The notes below the pieces were generated by a model. The model did not search any database and was not told where the DNA came from. It was given only the letters and a program-made list of their open reading frames with translations. Made by a program: the position numbers and the translations under genes. From Pterobdella sp. o SKG-2022 (lineage: Eukaryota; Annelida; Clitellata; Hirudinida; Piscicolidae), in assembly GCA_964035795.1 (NCBI GenBank), contig OZ038325.1, positions 9,041,283-9,105,282 of the forward strand: DNA of 64,000 bases, written 5' to 3'. Below are positions 35,276 to 55,848 of the stretch, piece after piece; within the stretch, counting starts at the first letter, position 1; the number at the start of each line of letters is the position of its first letter.

Positions 35276-36949
35276 ACGTCTTATTTATGAGGAACAAGTT
35301 GACAAAATACATCTCATTACGTATGCATTAGATCTTTTATTCACCTCATTATATATTCATCTCATAAATTATTCATTTCATTATGTATTTAAAACAATTA
35401 TTTATTCATTTTGTTTTTTTCTAATTTATTTATATTTCAAACTAATAAATACTCATTTATTTCTACAATATTATCCTAGCTGGAAAAAGTTATAATCATT
35501 TAATTTTTGGTTTAATTTATTATTTGTTAATTTATTATTTTTTTATGGATTATTCTATTTATATAACAATCTATTCATAGAAATAGTTGAATATTCATTT
35601 GAGTTATTATCAACCAATTATATATTCAGTATTTGTAGATCATTTGTTGCAAAAAAAAATGCAGAAAATGGCGTTATTTAAAGGTTTAACTAAACGTCCC
35701 ATTTATGGAGGTGGTATTATTTGTTTAAAAATTTGCGCTATATAAATAAGCCAATAACGATCTATACAATTTTTTTTTGCTTTATGTCGTAATTACAAAC
35801 AATAAAAAAGAAATATATTTTTTAACTTTTGATAATTATTATTTTGAATAATAATGATTATACAGTTATTATTATTTCTATTGTTATTATATTAAAATCT
35901 TTTGAGTTTTTTTTTGTTAGTATAATATTTTTAATATTATGAAGTATTTTAAAATTTTTTTTATTCCAGTCATAAAGTATTTTTGAATTTATTTTTATTT
36001 TATTTTTTTTTAATATTAAAATTATTTTTTTGTTTTAAGAATTGCTCCACCGAGACTTTCTTCCCCAATGTAATATTTCTTCAGGATTTCTATTTTTTCA
36101 CTTTTTTTATCAGCTGTTTCAAAATTATTAATAGTAACTTCTATGAAATTTTGACAAATTTTCAAAAAAATTTCACGAATAACAGTTTTTTTATCGTTTT
36201 TCTGGGTTTTTCTTCGTGCTGGGAGTGCTATTTTTGATTGAAGTTTATCGTCAAAAGGGCTGAGTTTTTTAAGAAAAAGCAAATTTTTTCACAATAAAAT
36301 TGATAAACTCCGAAACGATATTGCATGAAAACAAACTCCATCCATGTATGATATCCATTCGAGTAAATTTCCCTTTAAGTATTAAATGAACCTGTAAAAA
36401 AATCCTCGTATTATTAATATCTCGTGTTGTATGTTTTTGATTTTCCATAAAAACAGCAAATAATCCAAAATTTAAATTATGACGATACAAAGCATTCCAC
36501 CAAACACAGTGTAAGTTAAGCATTATGTCACAAAAGCTCGTTTTTTCTCATAAGTTTACTTATTTCTATGTTTACTTACAAGTTGATTTTTGTTATATAT
36601 TTTTTGAAATTTTCCGTCTTAATTTTTGTTGTTTTTTTATATAATTTTTGGCACGAATAATAGTAGGGGACTTTTGATCGTCAAAGTTTCAGTTATTAGA
36701 TTTAAATCCATTTGATATAATAGTTTTCAAATCATCGTTTGAAGCCTTACAAAGATAAAAGAAAAATTTATAAATATTTGATTATTCATAGAAAAATATA
36801 ATAAATGCTTTTAAAAAATGTTTTATCTCGAAACGTTCGAAAAGTATTTTTCAAAATAATTTTAATCTGGTTAGAAATTTTTTAAAGAAGTTTTGAGCAT
36901 AATGTTGTTGGAAAGATAAAAACGGGAGATGTACAGATGGATGAAAGAA

Positions 36950-37440
36950 AAAGGTGGGTAGATGAATGAATGGATGGATGGGTGAATGGATGGATGGGTG
37001 AATGAATGAATGGGTGAATGGATGAATGGGTGAATGGATGGATGGGTGAATGAATGAATGGGTGAATGGATGAATGGATGAATCTTTGAAAAAATAATAA
37101 AATGGTTTAGTGAGAAAATAATGATTTTAATAGATGAATGGATGGATAGCTGAATGATATATAAACATGGAAATATACAACAGGTGGATAAATTGATGAA
37201 TAGAAAAATGGATTGATGAATGGAAAAATGAATTGATGGGTAAATGAATGGGTTGATGAATGGAAAAATGAATTGATGGGTAAATGAATGGATTGATGAA
37301 TGGGAAAATGAATGGATTGATGAATGGGAAAATGAATGGGTTGATGAATGGGAAAATGAATTGATGGGTAAATGAATGGATTGATGAATAAAAGAATGAA
37401 TTGATGAATGAAAAGATAATAAATGAATGAAAAAGTTATA
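36950..37440. repeat. Minisatellite of TGAATGGA-type units
   Basis: Imperfect GAATGGAT, GGGTGAAT and AAATGAAT units, with a longer period near 37200-37400 in which blocks such as AATGAATTGATGGGTAAATG recur about every 60-80 bases. More degenerate units continue to about 37880. Confidence 0.8.
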
Positions 37441-39249
37441 TATAAATAGATGATGGATGGATGGAAGCAAGATTAAGCCTTGGGAATTCGGGATAAAAGA
37501 GTTGATGAATGGGTGGTGTGATGGATAAATATATGAAGAAAAAGTTGAAAAATTTTATTATTGTGCTTTGACAAATCTGAGAATAAATTAAATAAGATAG
37601 ACTGTACAATGCACTATGAATGAAGGATGAGGGAGGGATGGATGAATGAATGAATACGGGATGAATAAAATGGATGAATTGAATAATGTATGGATGAATA
37701 GATGTGAAATTGAAGACGATGAATAAAAAAAGGCTGGTAGATGAGAAAATAGTTGAATGAATGTATGAAAGAAAAACCAACGGATGGATAAAAAAATGAA
37801 AGAAAAAATGGATATGTATGGATAGTGGATGAAAGAATGGATGAATGGAGAGATGAATGAATAGATGTGACGCAGTTTAATGTATGAAAATAATTTGATG
37901 ACGTCACATCCATCAATAAATTATAGTATCACTCTGATAATGATCAAAAACATATGAAATAGTGATGAGGAATGGTGATAATAACGATGATATAAATAAC
38001 AACAATCAATCTAATATGGAGATGATTTACTTGAAATAATAACAACAATAATAAGAATAATAAATATTAATATTAAAAATAACAAAAATAATGATATTTT
38101 TATTAAGACTGTTAAGAATTATTCCAAAAATAAATAAGCATATTAAATTTAATTTTGATGTTATTATTATTGCTATTATTACTTTTTTTTAGTATTCTGA
38201 TATTTTGGTTAATATTATTTGCATTATTTTGGTTTTTATTGTTATTTTTCTCAAAAAAAAAAGGTTTTGACGTTGAGTTTTTTTGTTCGTAATCAGTATT
38301 AATTTTTGTGACGAAACGAATGCCATTTTTATTAATTTTTCGTTTTGATGTAAACTCACTTTTGAGGAAAAAACAAAACACAAAAAAAATTATTTAAAAA
38401 ATCAATTTGGAATCAACAAAAAAATCGTGAAAAAAACATGGAGCCACAAAAAAAACAGAAAAATATTTTAAAAAAAGCATCTTAACCCATACAATTCGAA
38501 CCGGAAATACAAAGAAAAAAAAAGATTAAACATAAGAGGATACATGAAATTTGATTGAACTGTGATGTATAAAAATGCACTCGTTTGAAGTTTCTAATCA
38601 CTTTAGGTTTAATTTTTCAGATGTTTCTGCATTAATTTCCTCCAATTTATTTTTAATTTTTTATCAGATGAAATTCTTTTGAATTTAGTTTTTTTTGGAA
38701 ATTTTTTTTTCAGTGATTTAGTGTTTGAGTTGTGGTTTTTTGGGTGGATTTAAATTAGTAGATTTTAATTTCAGAGTTGATATACTTCATGGGATAAAAA
38801 TTGAAATGATATATGGGAATAATAACAATCATAATAAAGATTTAAAAATTCATAAAAAGAATAATATTGATTTATATGAAAAATAAAATGTAATATTTAT
38901 GGAAAAAACAAACAAAAACTAACAGAATAAAAAACAAAAAGAAAGAACAACGAATACCAACTATGATTTAAACTGACAAAAAGATGACATTGGTATGGAA
39001 ATTATCTTAGAAACAAAAAATAAATATTATTTTCTGAGTGTTTTGAAGTATGCCTTATAAATATCACAACACGAACAAGTTCTACGAGCGATAAACAAAA
39101 ATGCACCAAAGAATGAATATTCTAAATAATCAAAACTTCAATTAACTTTTAGCCACTCACTTTCAAAAAAGATACCCAACCAAAATCAACTTATAAGACT
39201 TGCTACTTCTTAAAATTATGTCTCCGGCTTTCTTTATATATAACCACCC

Positions 39250-39250
<1 letters not shown>

Positions 39251-39296
<46 letters not shown>
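39251..39296. repeat. AT microsatellite inside a perfect palindrome
   Basis: CAACAT, about 17 AT units, then ATGTTG: the repeat and its flanks are exactly self-complementary, so it can extrude as a cruciform. Confidence 0.9.
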
Positions 39297-40553
39297 AAAG
39301 GCATGTTTATTAATTTGATTTGTTTCTATTTAAGCCATTTTCTTTTATTCTTATAAGTTGTTTTAATTAGTTTTGCTATTCATTTCACTTCAACTTTTTG
39401 AGTTTCATGTAGTTGTTTATATCAAAAAAAAATTGTGTTAAAAAAAAATATTTATATATATTTAGTAGCTGAAACGTGAAAAAATAATTTTTAGGTGGAT
39501 GGACGTTATTGGCTTGAATTCCTCTCACATCATCATCTTCATCATATACGCAATCTTGCTCATTTGAACCATCTCCATCTTCATAATAATCAACATCATT
39601 CTCATCATCATCAACTCCTTTTTCTCTCATAATGCTTTTAGCACGAGGGAATTGTTAAGCAACATCAACAATGACATTTGGGAAAAGTTATAAGAAAAAA
39701 TAAAAAATGGAAGAAATTTACATATGCAAAAAAAAATAGAAAAAAATAATTGTTGAAATAGAACAAAAATGAAATCCCACACAAACAAAATGAGAAATGG
39801 AGACAAAAGTTGCGAAATTGTTCAACCTGAATTGAAAGCATAAGCAAAATTTTATTAGAAAAAAAATTTGATGAAAACAAACGAATCACCCAAAACAACA
39901 ACAACAAACTTAACAACATCGCTTATAAGCAAAGACGAATTTCGCATCCCCAGATTAAAGTCTAATTTTGAATCTAACGACAACTATTAATATTCAAACA
40001 AAAATAATAAAAACATAAAAAAATAAAAGTAAGACGATGAGAAAATAAAAAAATGAAAACTACAGCGTTATTTTGAATGATAGCGTCAATTTATTTCTCA
40101 AAATGGAGAAAAGAATATAAATAAGCAAAAATAACCTTGAAAACTTGTTTTTTTTGTTGCAGACAGCTTTAATCAAACTTTATACTCTCAGCCATTTTTA
40201 GATGCAAAGCCGATTTCCTCCTAACCGATTTATGAATGACCATGTTTAAATTGATTTTAAATAAATTCATAATTAAGGTTTAATTTTTATATATTCAAAA
40301 CATGACACGGGAAATTTTATTTAACATGGAAAGTTGTAACAATTTTATGGAAACTATGATGAAATAAGATTTAAATTTACTTTTAATCATCCTCTGTACT
40401 CTCACCAACCTTGCCCACATCATCACTATCATAACTAATGCTATCACTACCTCACAACCACTGCCATCATCAAAACCTTCACCATCACACTCATCATTAT
40501 CACCCTTATCCCCATCATCGTCATAACCACTTTCTCCCCCACCACCACCATTA

Positions 40554-41406
40554 TCAAACCTTCTTATGCATAAATAAAATGAAATCTCTGAATAATTTAC
40601 AGTGCCTCAACTGGGAGGCCTCTGAAGGTTGTGAGTACACTTGTTTTCCATCATAATACGCCAAGCTGTGATTGGTTGGGCGTGCAGTTAATGAATCTTT
40701 GTATATGTATATAAAAATTGATGACAGATTTTTTATAAAATTTTATTTTAAAATTGAAAAATAAACGTTAAATTTAAAACTTAATTGATATACCTAATAA
40801 AAAACATCAAAAACCCACACTACCACAAACTCACGGAAATCTAAGAGCCCACCAGCCGGGAGTAAGGGTAATGGGGGATGCGTGTTCTGGTGAAAAGATG
40901 GGGCAGGGAGCCGGGTGGGGTCGAACTCTGACCTTCAACCTCACCAGGTATGGTAGGTTCTCAGGCACCACAATATGCATTCTGCTAAGTCGTGCCATAT
41001 AGTTGGAGCCACTTCTGTAGTTTGTGGGTGGATGGGTTGGTTAATGAGTAAATAAAGAGAGCGTTCATGGGTGAATATTAAGGTAGAAAATGATTGGATA
41101 ATAGATTGCTGGAAGGATGAAAACAAACTGACCTGCAGGTGCAAGCAAAGTACAATGGCATATCCTTCTTGATCAGGTTGTTGGCCGTCTCCTGGGAAGA
41201 AATTTACCCAATTTATCCATCCTTTCTCCTATCTATCATTACTAATCAATAGAACCATTCATCCACTCATGCATTCTTCCACCATTCACTTTGAAGAATC
41301 CTGAAATGGGAGCTTTGAAAAGTTTGTGAGGGGAAGACAAGAGGAACCTGTGACCTTTGTAACATTCATACTCCAGGCCTATGTGGCACTTGTGTTTCTT
41401 GTTGCC

Positions 41407-41478
<72 letters not shown>

Positions 41479-44400
41479 GGATTCATAGGTAAAACTTAAA
41501 AGTAGGTCAACCAGAAGAAAGGGCACTGTTGAAGACGATGGGAAGAAGGTAGTTAGATTGGTGAGTGTAGTTAGGCTGGTGGATACCTGTTGTTGGTTTA
41601 GTAATGAATTTATCATTGGTTTATTTATTAGTCAATCCCTCACATCCCCACCCAACCATTCACCTCTCGAAGGCTCGTACTTGCCGACCTTCATCAAAGA
41701 CCATGAGGAATAACACACAGTGTTCAGGTTAGAACTGCAAAACATAACATCATCATCATCACCACCACCATCCTCCTCGCTCTCCTCCTCTTCATCCTCT
41801 TCGTTTCTCCTTGATACCTTCCTTCCATCATCCATCGATTTATCGTATGGTTTGATTTCTAGGTCATACTCAACATCTCCGTCTTCTTCCTCATCATATT
41901 CATCATCATTATCATGACGCCTCAAAATGCTGTTGTAATCATTATATAAATCTCGATCAACTTTTAATCCATCGTCATCTTCTTCGTTATCATCCGAGTT
42001 TTTTTCACCGTCGTGCTCATTACTACCACCAACATCTTCGTCGTCGTCATCATTGTAACCTTCTTTATTAACACTCATGAGAAAGTCATCGCTTTTGCAG
42101 CCAAGAGTTTCGTCGAAAACAGTATCGGTTCTTTGCTCGTTTTGAGATCTTTGTTGTTTGTTTATCTTTGCTTTTTCTTTGTGATTATCGCCCGCTAGTT
42201 TGGGGGTTCGTGGGTTTGGTTGGGATGGATAACTCAAATGTTGACTAGCGAGGAAAGCTGGATTGGATTAATAAGAATAAAAGCAGAATAAAAATAAAAA
42301 AACGACAAAAATTGTAAAAGAAACAATAATAATAGAGAAACAATAATAACAATACAACCTTCAGAATGCTCAACATCTTCATCCTTGGCAACCTCTTTGG
42401 CCTTCTTCGTCTTCCTCCTTCTCCTCTCTTTTCGACCTTTCCCTAAAAGATATAGATAAATATAGAGATTTAAAAATAGATAGATAGAAAGATAGATAGA
42501 TAAATAGACAGACACCTGTATTATCGACCATATCAAAGGCATACGCCATGCCACCTTTTCTGCAGCAACGATCCCTCATGCTTTGAAAGATTGTGTGGTT
42601 TGCCATCTGCGATGTGGTAATATGTTTGAGGTTCCATTCTTTTATGTTGTGGTAGTGATGGTGGTGGTTTTTGGTTTTCAACTGTTTTATGGCGCCAAAC
42701 TGCTGAAAATCTACTGCATATGCACATCATTAAAAACACGTCATCAACAGTCCCCCACCACTCCCCCACTTTAAACATCACTAATAATACACCATAAATA
42801 GACTCTCTCCCCTCAAACCTACCTACCTTGACATCGAAAGGGTCCGCCTGATCGATTTGAATATTCCCACAGTCACACGTGATCTTGTATGTGTACTTGC
42901 TTGTGTGTTTCATCACCTCTATCACATCTTCGACATCTTCCTCTTCCTCCTCATCTTCTCCTTCTTCTTCCACATCACCCTCATCATCATTGTTGTGTAG
43001 GTAATCTTCTTCGTCTTCTTCTTCTTCTTCTTCTTCATCATCGTCAAATTGTCTCCTTGTTTTGGAGCGCTTCCTTTTAATTCTTTCTTTCTTCATCTTA
43101 ATCATTGTTTCGTTCTCATCTTTACCCGGAACTTCATGTAGCTGGAAATAAATAAAATAAATATCATTTTAAATTTTATTATTATATTATATTTTTTTTT
43201 ATTGAGAAAATTTCAATAATTAAATTAATTTTGGACAAGCGTAACTCTACGATAAGATTCATATATTATGAAACATGACAACGCTAATGGAATAATTCCT
43301 AATGAACAACGAACAAATTAAAATGAGGTACTTATGAATATTAATTAGTCATTTATGAATATTCATGAACCTTATAAACGCAGTGGTTGCCCATTACTGA
43401 GACTGCCTCACAAGCCATCCTACCATCCCTCCACCAAGCTTCTGAACTCTCCTCTAATTTATTACAATAACTCTCCACTGAAGGCCCTGATTGGTTGATG
43501 GTTTTGCATATCTAATGAGATACCTAAAAACGCATAAATAATTGGTATTATAGAGTATTTCATATGATTTTGAATATCTAATGAAGGTGTTTTTGAATAT
43601 TAATGAGATGAAGTATGAATATATAATGAAACAACCTCTTGTGTTGAGCTTGAAGTACTTCATTGTGGCTTTCAGCTGTGGATTTGAGCATAAATTAAAA
43701 TAGCCTCATGAATAAACATACTATGAAAACAACATTAATCAATAAATATAACTTCAAATACAGGTGAAAAAAAATCAATAATCAATGCAGGTACTTTATC
43801 TGAATGCTGTTTGGAGGTGTAGTGGACAGGCATGGAGTTCTGATAAAACTGTTCAGCTAAGGGGTAGATCTTGTTGCATAAGCTGGTGCGGTGTGGTGGT
43901 AAAAGTGGTGAGGTAGAGCTATGGCGTTTGGTGTGGTGCGGCGGAAGTGTGGTGTGGTGAAGGTGTGGTGTTGCGGAGGTGTAGTGTGGTGTGGTGGAGG
44001 TGTGGGGTGGTGGAAGTGTGGTATGGTGAAGTTCAAGGCGGTTTGGGGAAAGTGCAGCTTGACATGGTTTAATGTAGCGTTGTGTGGTATGATGTAATGA
44101 AATGTGATGTAGCGTAGTGATAAATACTTGAAAAAATATCAGAAAAGATAAAAGAACACCAACTTCTCAGAGAACTGCTCTTCCAGGTGAATATTCTCCC
44201 ATAAAACATTATCGATTTCTTTTATCAAAGTTTCTTTCAATTCATTTGATTGGTCCTTCTTGAATATCAAGTTGTGAAGCTGATTGGCTGCATTCAACAA
44301 CTGCTTCATCGTTGCTAACTGTTATTGGTCAGTTATAGAAAAATAATTTTGAATTCTTATTTTTGTTCCCATGATGAATAGATGCGGAGTAGGTAAATAG

Positions 44401-46627
44401 AATAAATATCAAAAGTGAGCTGAGCATTAGGTCTTCGCTCAAATTAGGTTTCAGTTATGCAATTGATAGGTGTCACACAACATCACCCTATGTTACAGAC
44501 ACACTACTGAAGCACACACCTCGAAGAGAGGTAAGACAGGGACAGTGCGTGAACTGCTGTCATGGAATCCCTTGGTAAGAGCCACATTGATGTGAGACAT
44601 GACGAAGGATTTGAAGCTCGAAGTCTTGTTTGGTGTGGTTGTGTTGGTGTTTGTGCTGGTTAGACGCTTGTTGCTTGGCCTGTTCTCTGAATACTTTTTG
44701 ATTTTTGGGGCGATATCTGTGAGATTTTATTTTGGACTTTGTTAAGAATGAATTCGAAATAGGTCTATTTGGCGAAAATTACATCAAAATCATATGCTCT
44801 GCCTTCAACTCCACCAACAGCGGCACTAACTAAAAAAAAAGTTTATCACCATGTAAATAAACATTAGGAACTAAATAACCACCTTTGTAAGTGAATTGGG
44901 ACAGGGCATTGGCCACTCCCGAAAAATAGGTCACAGGATCATGATCTAGGTCATCTGTCATGAATACAAACTCCTGGTTGGCTGGAATGGCGAAGAGCGA
45001 GTTGACGCTGTTGATAATTTTTCATTTTCCTTAACTTTAAGCATATGTTATCAATAAATATGAAAATCCTACTACGCTAACCAACTCTCCTATCCATCCT
45101 TCCAACCATTTATCCATCCATCTATTCCTTTATTCATCCTATCATCCATCAACCCCTAACCACCTGATATCAGTGACCACCCGATCCTTCCTCATGATGG
45201 TGTATATCATATCCTCCATAGCCAATTGCATCGTCCTCCTACTCACCTGCACCTTTTCAACCAATCACGTTACAGAGATATAAATAGATAGATATATATA
45301 TGCTTTAAAACCAATGGCAGACGAATAAATAAATATAGATATAGAGTAATAAAAAAAACTTCTCAAATTAATTCTCTTATAAGCTCATTGGCGATAATTT
45401 TTATTGTATAACACGCTAATATACCTACATTATCATGGCAGCGTTGGAAGATAAAGAGAACTCTAGGAGAGCAGGGACGACCCGCTTCTACCCACCTGGA
45501 AGGTAGCTCTGGCGTTACTGGGGTGGGTGGTTGGTAGGGTGGGGTTGGGTGTGGAGTCTGTAGGTGTGTGATGGTATGTGGAGGTGATGATGATGATCAA
45601 AGGTATAGTGGCAGAAGATGATGGAAGGATGGTATGGTGTGTATAGGGAGGGTTGTGGTTGATACCTGTGCTTAAGATGTCACTAATCACTGGCTTCATC
45701 AGCTGTCTGTACATCAATAATAATAAGATAGAATAATAATAATAATAATGAAAACAACAATAATAATAATAATAATAATGAAAACAATATTGACTCACCT
45801 GAGAGACTCGAGCAACTGGAAGAGACGGATGTAACTGATGTCAAAAGTGGGTCCAGGGTGAGTCACCTTATTATTATTATTTTTATATTAAAAATAAAAA
45901 CAGAAAAATAAAAATAATGATGTTAACAAGAATGAGGTGGGAGATGGAGAAGATGATCAAGAGAGCTTTAACATGCTTGTGCTCCAGTTTCTTCAAGCTG
46001 GTTTGCTGTCGTTAATAATAAGAAGAAAAAAAAATTATATTAATTTATTTTTTTTACCATTATTATTGTTATCATTATTACCACCCCTCAACCAATCATA
46101 TCCCTTTTTTATATTTAGTATTACCACTCTTCAACCAATCACAATCCCCTCACAGTGTCAATGCTATCGGCATACTCTTGACATAAAGCATTGAGAATGC
46201 TGGCATTTAGCAATGAATTCATTTTCAAATATATGGTCTTCTCCTTTCTGATATAATATGCATCTATATTCAACTGTGTGGAGGTTGCATTATAATTATT
46301 TTTTTGCTAGTGAAGTGCTGTTATTAGTATTGATGTTGTTATTATTGTTGTACTTACATTCTTGAATGGCTCCCTATATCCAGTCTATGAATGAAATAAA
46401 TTATTAGTATTTGTGAAAAATAAATCTAAAAAACTAAAATTATCGTAAAAATAACATTAATAATGATTCTCAAAGTTTAAGGCACACACAAAATCACACC
46501 AACCTCAAACTCCCTGTGTGGATTCACATGAAGAAAGTGAAGGATATTTTTAGATGAGTTTTCATTGACTCTTGTTTTACCAATCAATCCAACCACACAA
46601 CACGGGTCTTCGTCATCCTTGAATTTT
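40554..46627 (-). CDS. SMG8: SMG8, nonsense-mediated decay factor (N-terminal exon missing)
   Basis: Minus-strand exons: 46627-46504, 46384-46358, 46273-46154, 46005-45928, 45866-45799, 45706-45666, 45487-45429, 45246-45164, 45007-44883, about 44829-44783, about 44712-44520, 44318-44164, 43882-43795, 43675-43636, 43486-43371, 43141-42827, 42606-42516, 42442-42359, 42257-41664, 41586-41512, 41405-41290, 41191-41133, 41014-40835 and 40665-40554. SMG8 binds SMG9 and restrains the SMG1 kinase in mRNA surveillance. Family blocks visible: CCVVGLIGK (P-loop-like start), FDISYIRLFQLLESL, GRPCSPRVLFIFQ, LFAIPANQEFVFM, FSEN-type, CDCGNIQIDQADPFDVK, SSWSLMKVG, IGLEYECYKGHRF, DMPLYF, MHIVVPENLPYL and WWALRFP. 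An acidic insertion fills 42.0-41.75 kb and 43.05-42.93 kb. The junction between the tenth and eleventh exons is uncertain, and the first coding exon was not found. Confidence 0.9.
41411..41474. repeat. TG microsatellite forming the 3' part of an SMG8 intron
   Basis: About 32 TG units on plus, so CA units on the transcript. They sit within the 106-base SMG8 intron 41511-41406 and run to within a few bases of the acceptor (CACACAAAG|GC), replacing the usual pyrimidine tract. Confidence 0.85.
43880..44110. repeat. GTGGT-rich minisatellite in an SMG8 intron
   Basis: Imperfect GTGTGGTG, GGTGGAGGTGT and GGTGAAGG units on the plus strand, in the intron between exons 44318-44164 and 43882-43795. 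G-rich on plus; no coding capacity. Confidence 0.7.
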
Positions 46628-47468
46628 CTGAAGAAAAGTTTGAGGTTTTGGTGTGAAGGTGTAGCTGAGAATATATTTGAAAAATCTTTTGAAAAAATTT
46701 ATTATCTATAATAAAAATTGAAAATGAGTTCAACTTTAAGTATTATGAATCTAATTATATCAATGTTGATTTAAATAAAATACAAAAAAATAATTTAGAA
46801 AATTACTCAAAATTGCGATTAGTAATTATTTCTTCACTGTTTATAGTGAAAATATGCATCTTAATTATCAGAAAGATTATTTAAATCTTTCAATTTTCGT
46901 TATTCGCTCAACTTTTAGTATTTTTCAGGGATGGTAGAAATTTCAAAAAACTAAAACGTAAGCTTTACTCCCAAAAAAACACAAGTTGAAAAATCTTGAA
47001 AAAAATATGATGGAAATAATGCATTATCCACTTGAAAAGATATATAAAAAACTTTGAATAAATAGAAGACAGAAAAATGTGTAAGGCAGACGACTAGACA
47101 CAGAAGTAAAAAAATATATTGAATATAACAGTTAATATTGAAATAGACTATTAATATAAAAGTAACAGCATGAAATTTGAACTATACTATTTAAAAATTT
47201 TATAAAAGATTATAACAAACGTTGAAAGAGGGTTTCATTTGTAAAATTTTCAATATAATAGAATGTGACTAAATGATAAAAGTTAATAAAAAGTACAAAA
47301 TGATATTGCTTCAATACAGAAATCAAACAGCCTGACCCATAAAACAAAACAATGAGAACAAACTTTGAGACTGACAAAACTTAGAGAATTCAAAAACTTG
47401 GAAAGATATGGATATACTTGAACAGTATAAAACAAAATTGTGAAAAATGTATGAAACACAAAAAAACA
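46628..47468. other. HOMER-SMG8 intergenic region
   Basis: About 840 AT-rich bases between the stop of HOMER and the first recognised exon of SMG8, both on the minus strand. The missing SMG8 start exon, its promoter, and the HOMER polyadenylation site should be here; none could be assigned with confidence. Confidence 0.4.
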
Positions 47469-55547
<8,079 letters not shown>

Positions 55548-55848
55548 TTGTCCAAGTTGAAAAAATTAAGTTCATTTAGTTTGAGTTTTGCATGTCGAAA
55601 TGATTTAAAAGTATTATTCAAAATTCGATAAAACTAAATTTATTCATCTTAAATTAATTTATAAAAAATTTATTTAAAAATATAAAATTTGATTCAATTT
55701 TTTGTCTTTTAAAATTTTCTTTTTTAAAATTGTTTTATTGTTTATTGTTTAGCTTTACTTTTAGTTATAGAATTTGTCGCAGGCGTTGTTGTCCTGTCAG
55801 AAAAATATTTTATTTTCGCAATATTCCCGTGCTTAAACGTTAAATATA
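55548..55848. promoter_or_regulatory. Shared HOMER / GMF upstream region
   Basis: Only 301 bases separate the start codon of HOMER (minus) from that of GMF (plus), so both promoters and 5' UTRs must lie here or overlap. The sequence is AT-rich with one GC-richer patch (TCGCAGGCGTTG, near 55780). No TATA box or clear CpG cluster is seen. A bidirectional promoter is inferred from geometry only. Confidence 0.5.

Larger units (their letters stand above)
35276..40553. other. Intergenic stretch, no gene recognised
   Basis: AT-rich DNA. It contains a TGAATGGA-type minisatellite (about 36950-37880), a perfect AT-dinucleotide palindrome (39251-39296), and an acidic ORF at 39385-39630 (DDDENDVDYYEDGDG...) that may be a chance GAT tract. 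Open segments at 36269-36523 have ordinary composition but no splice support. Confidence 0.5.
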
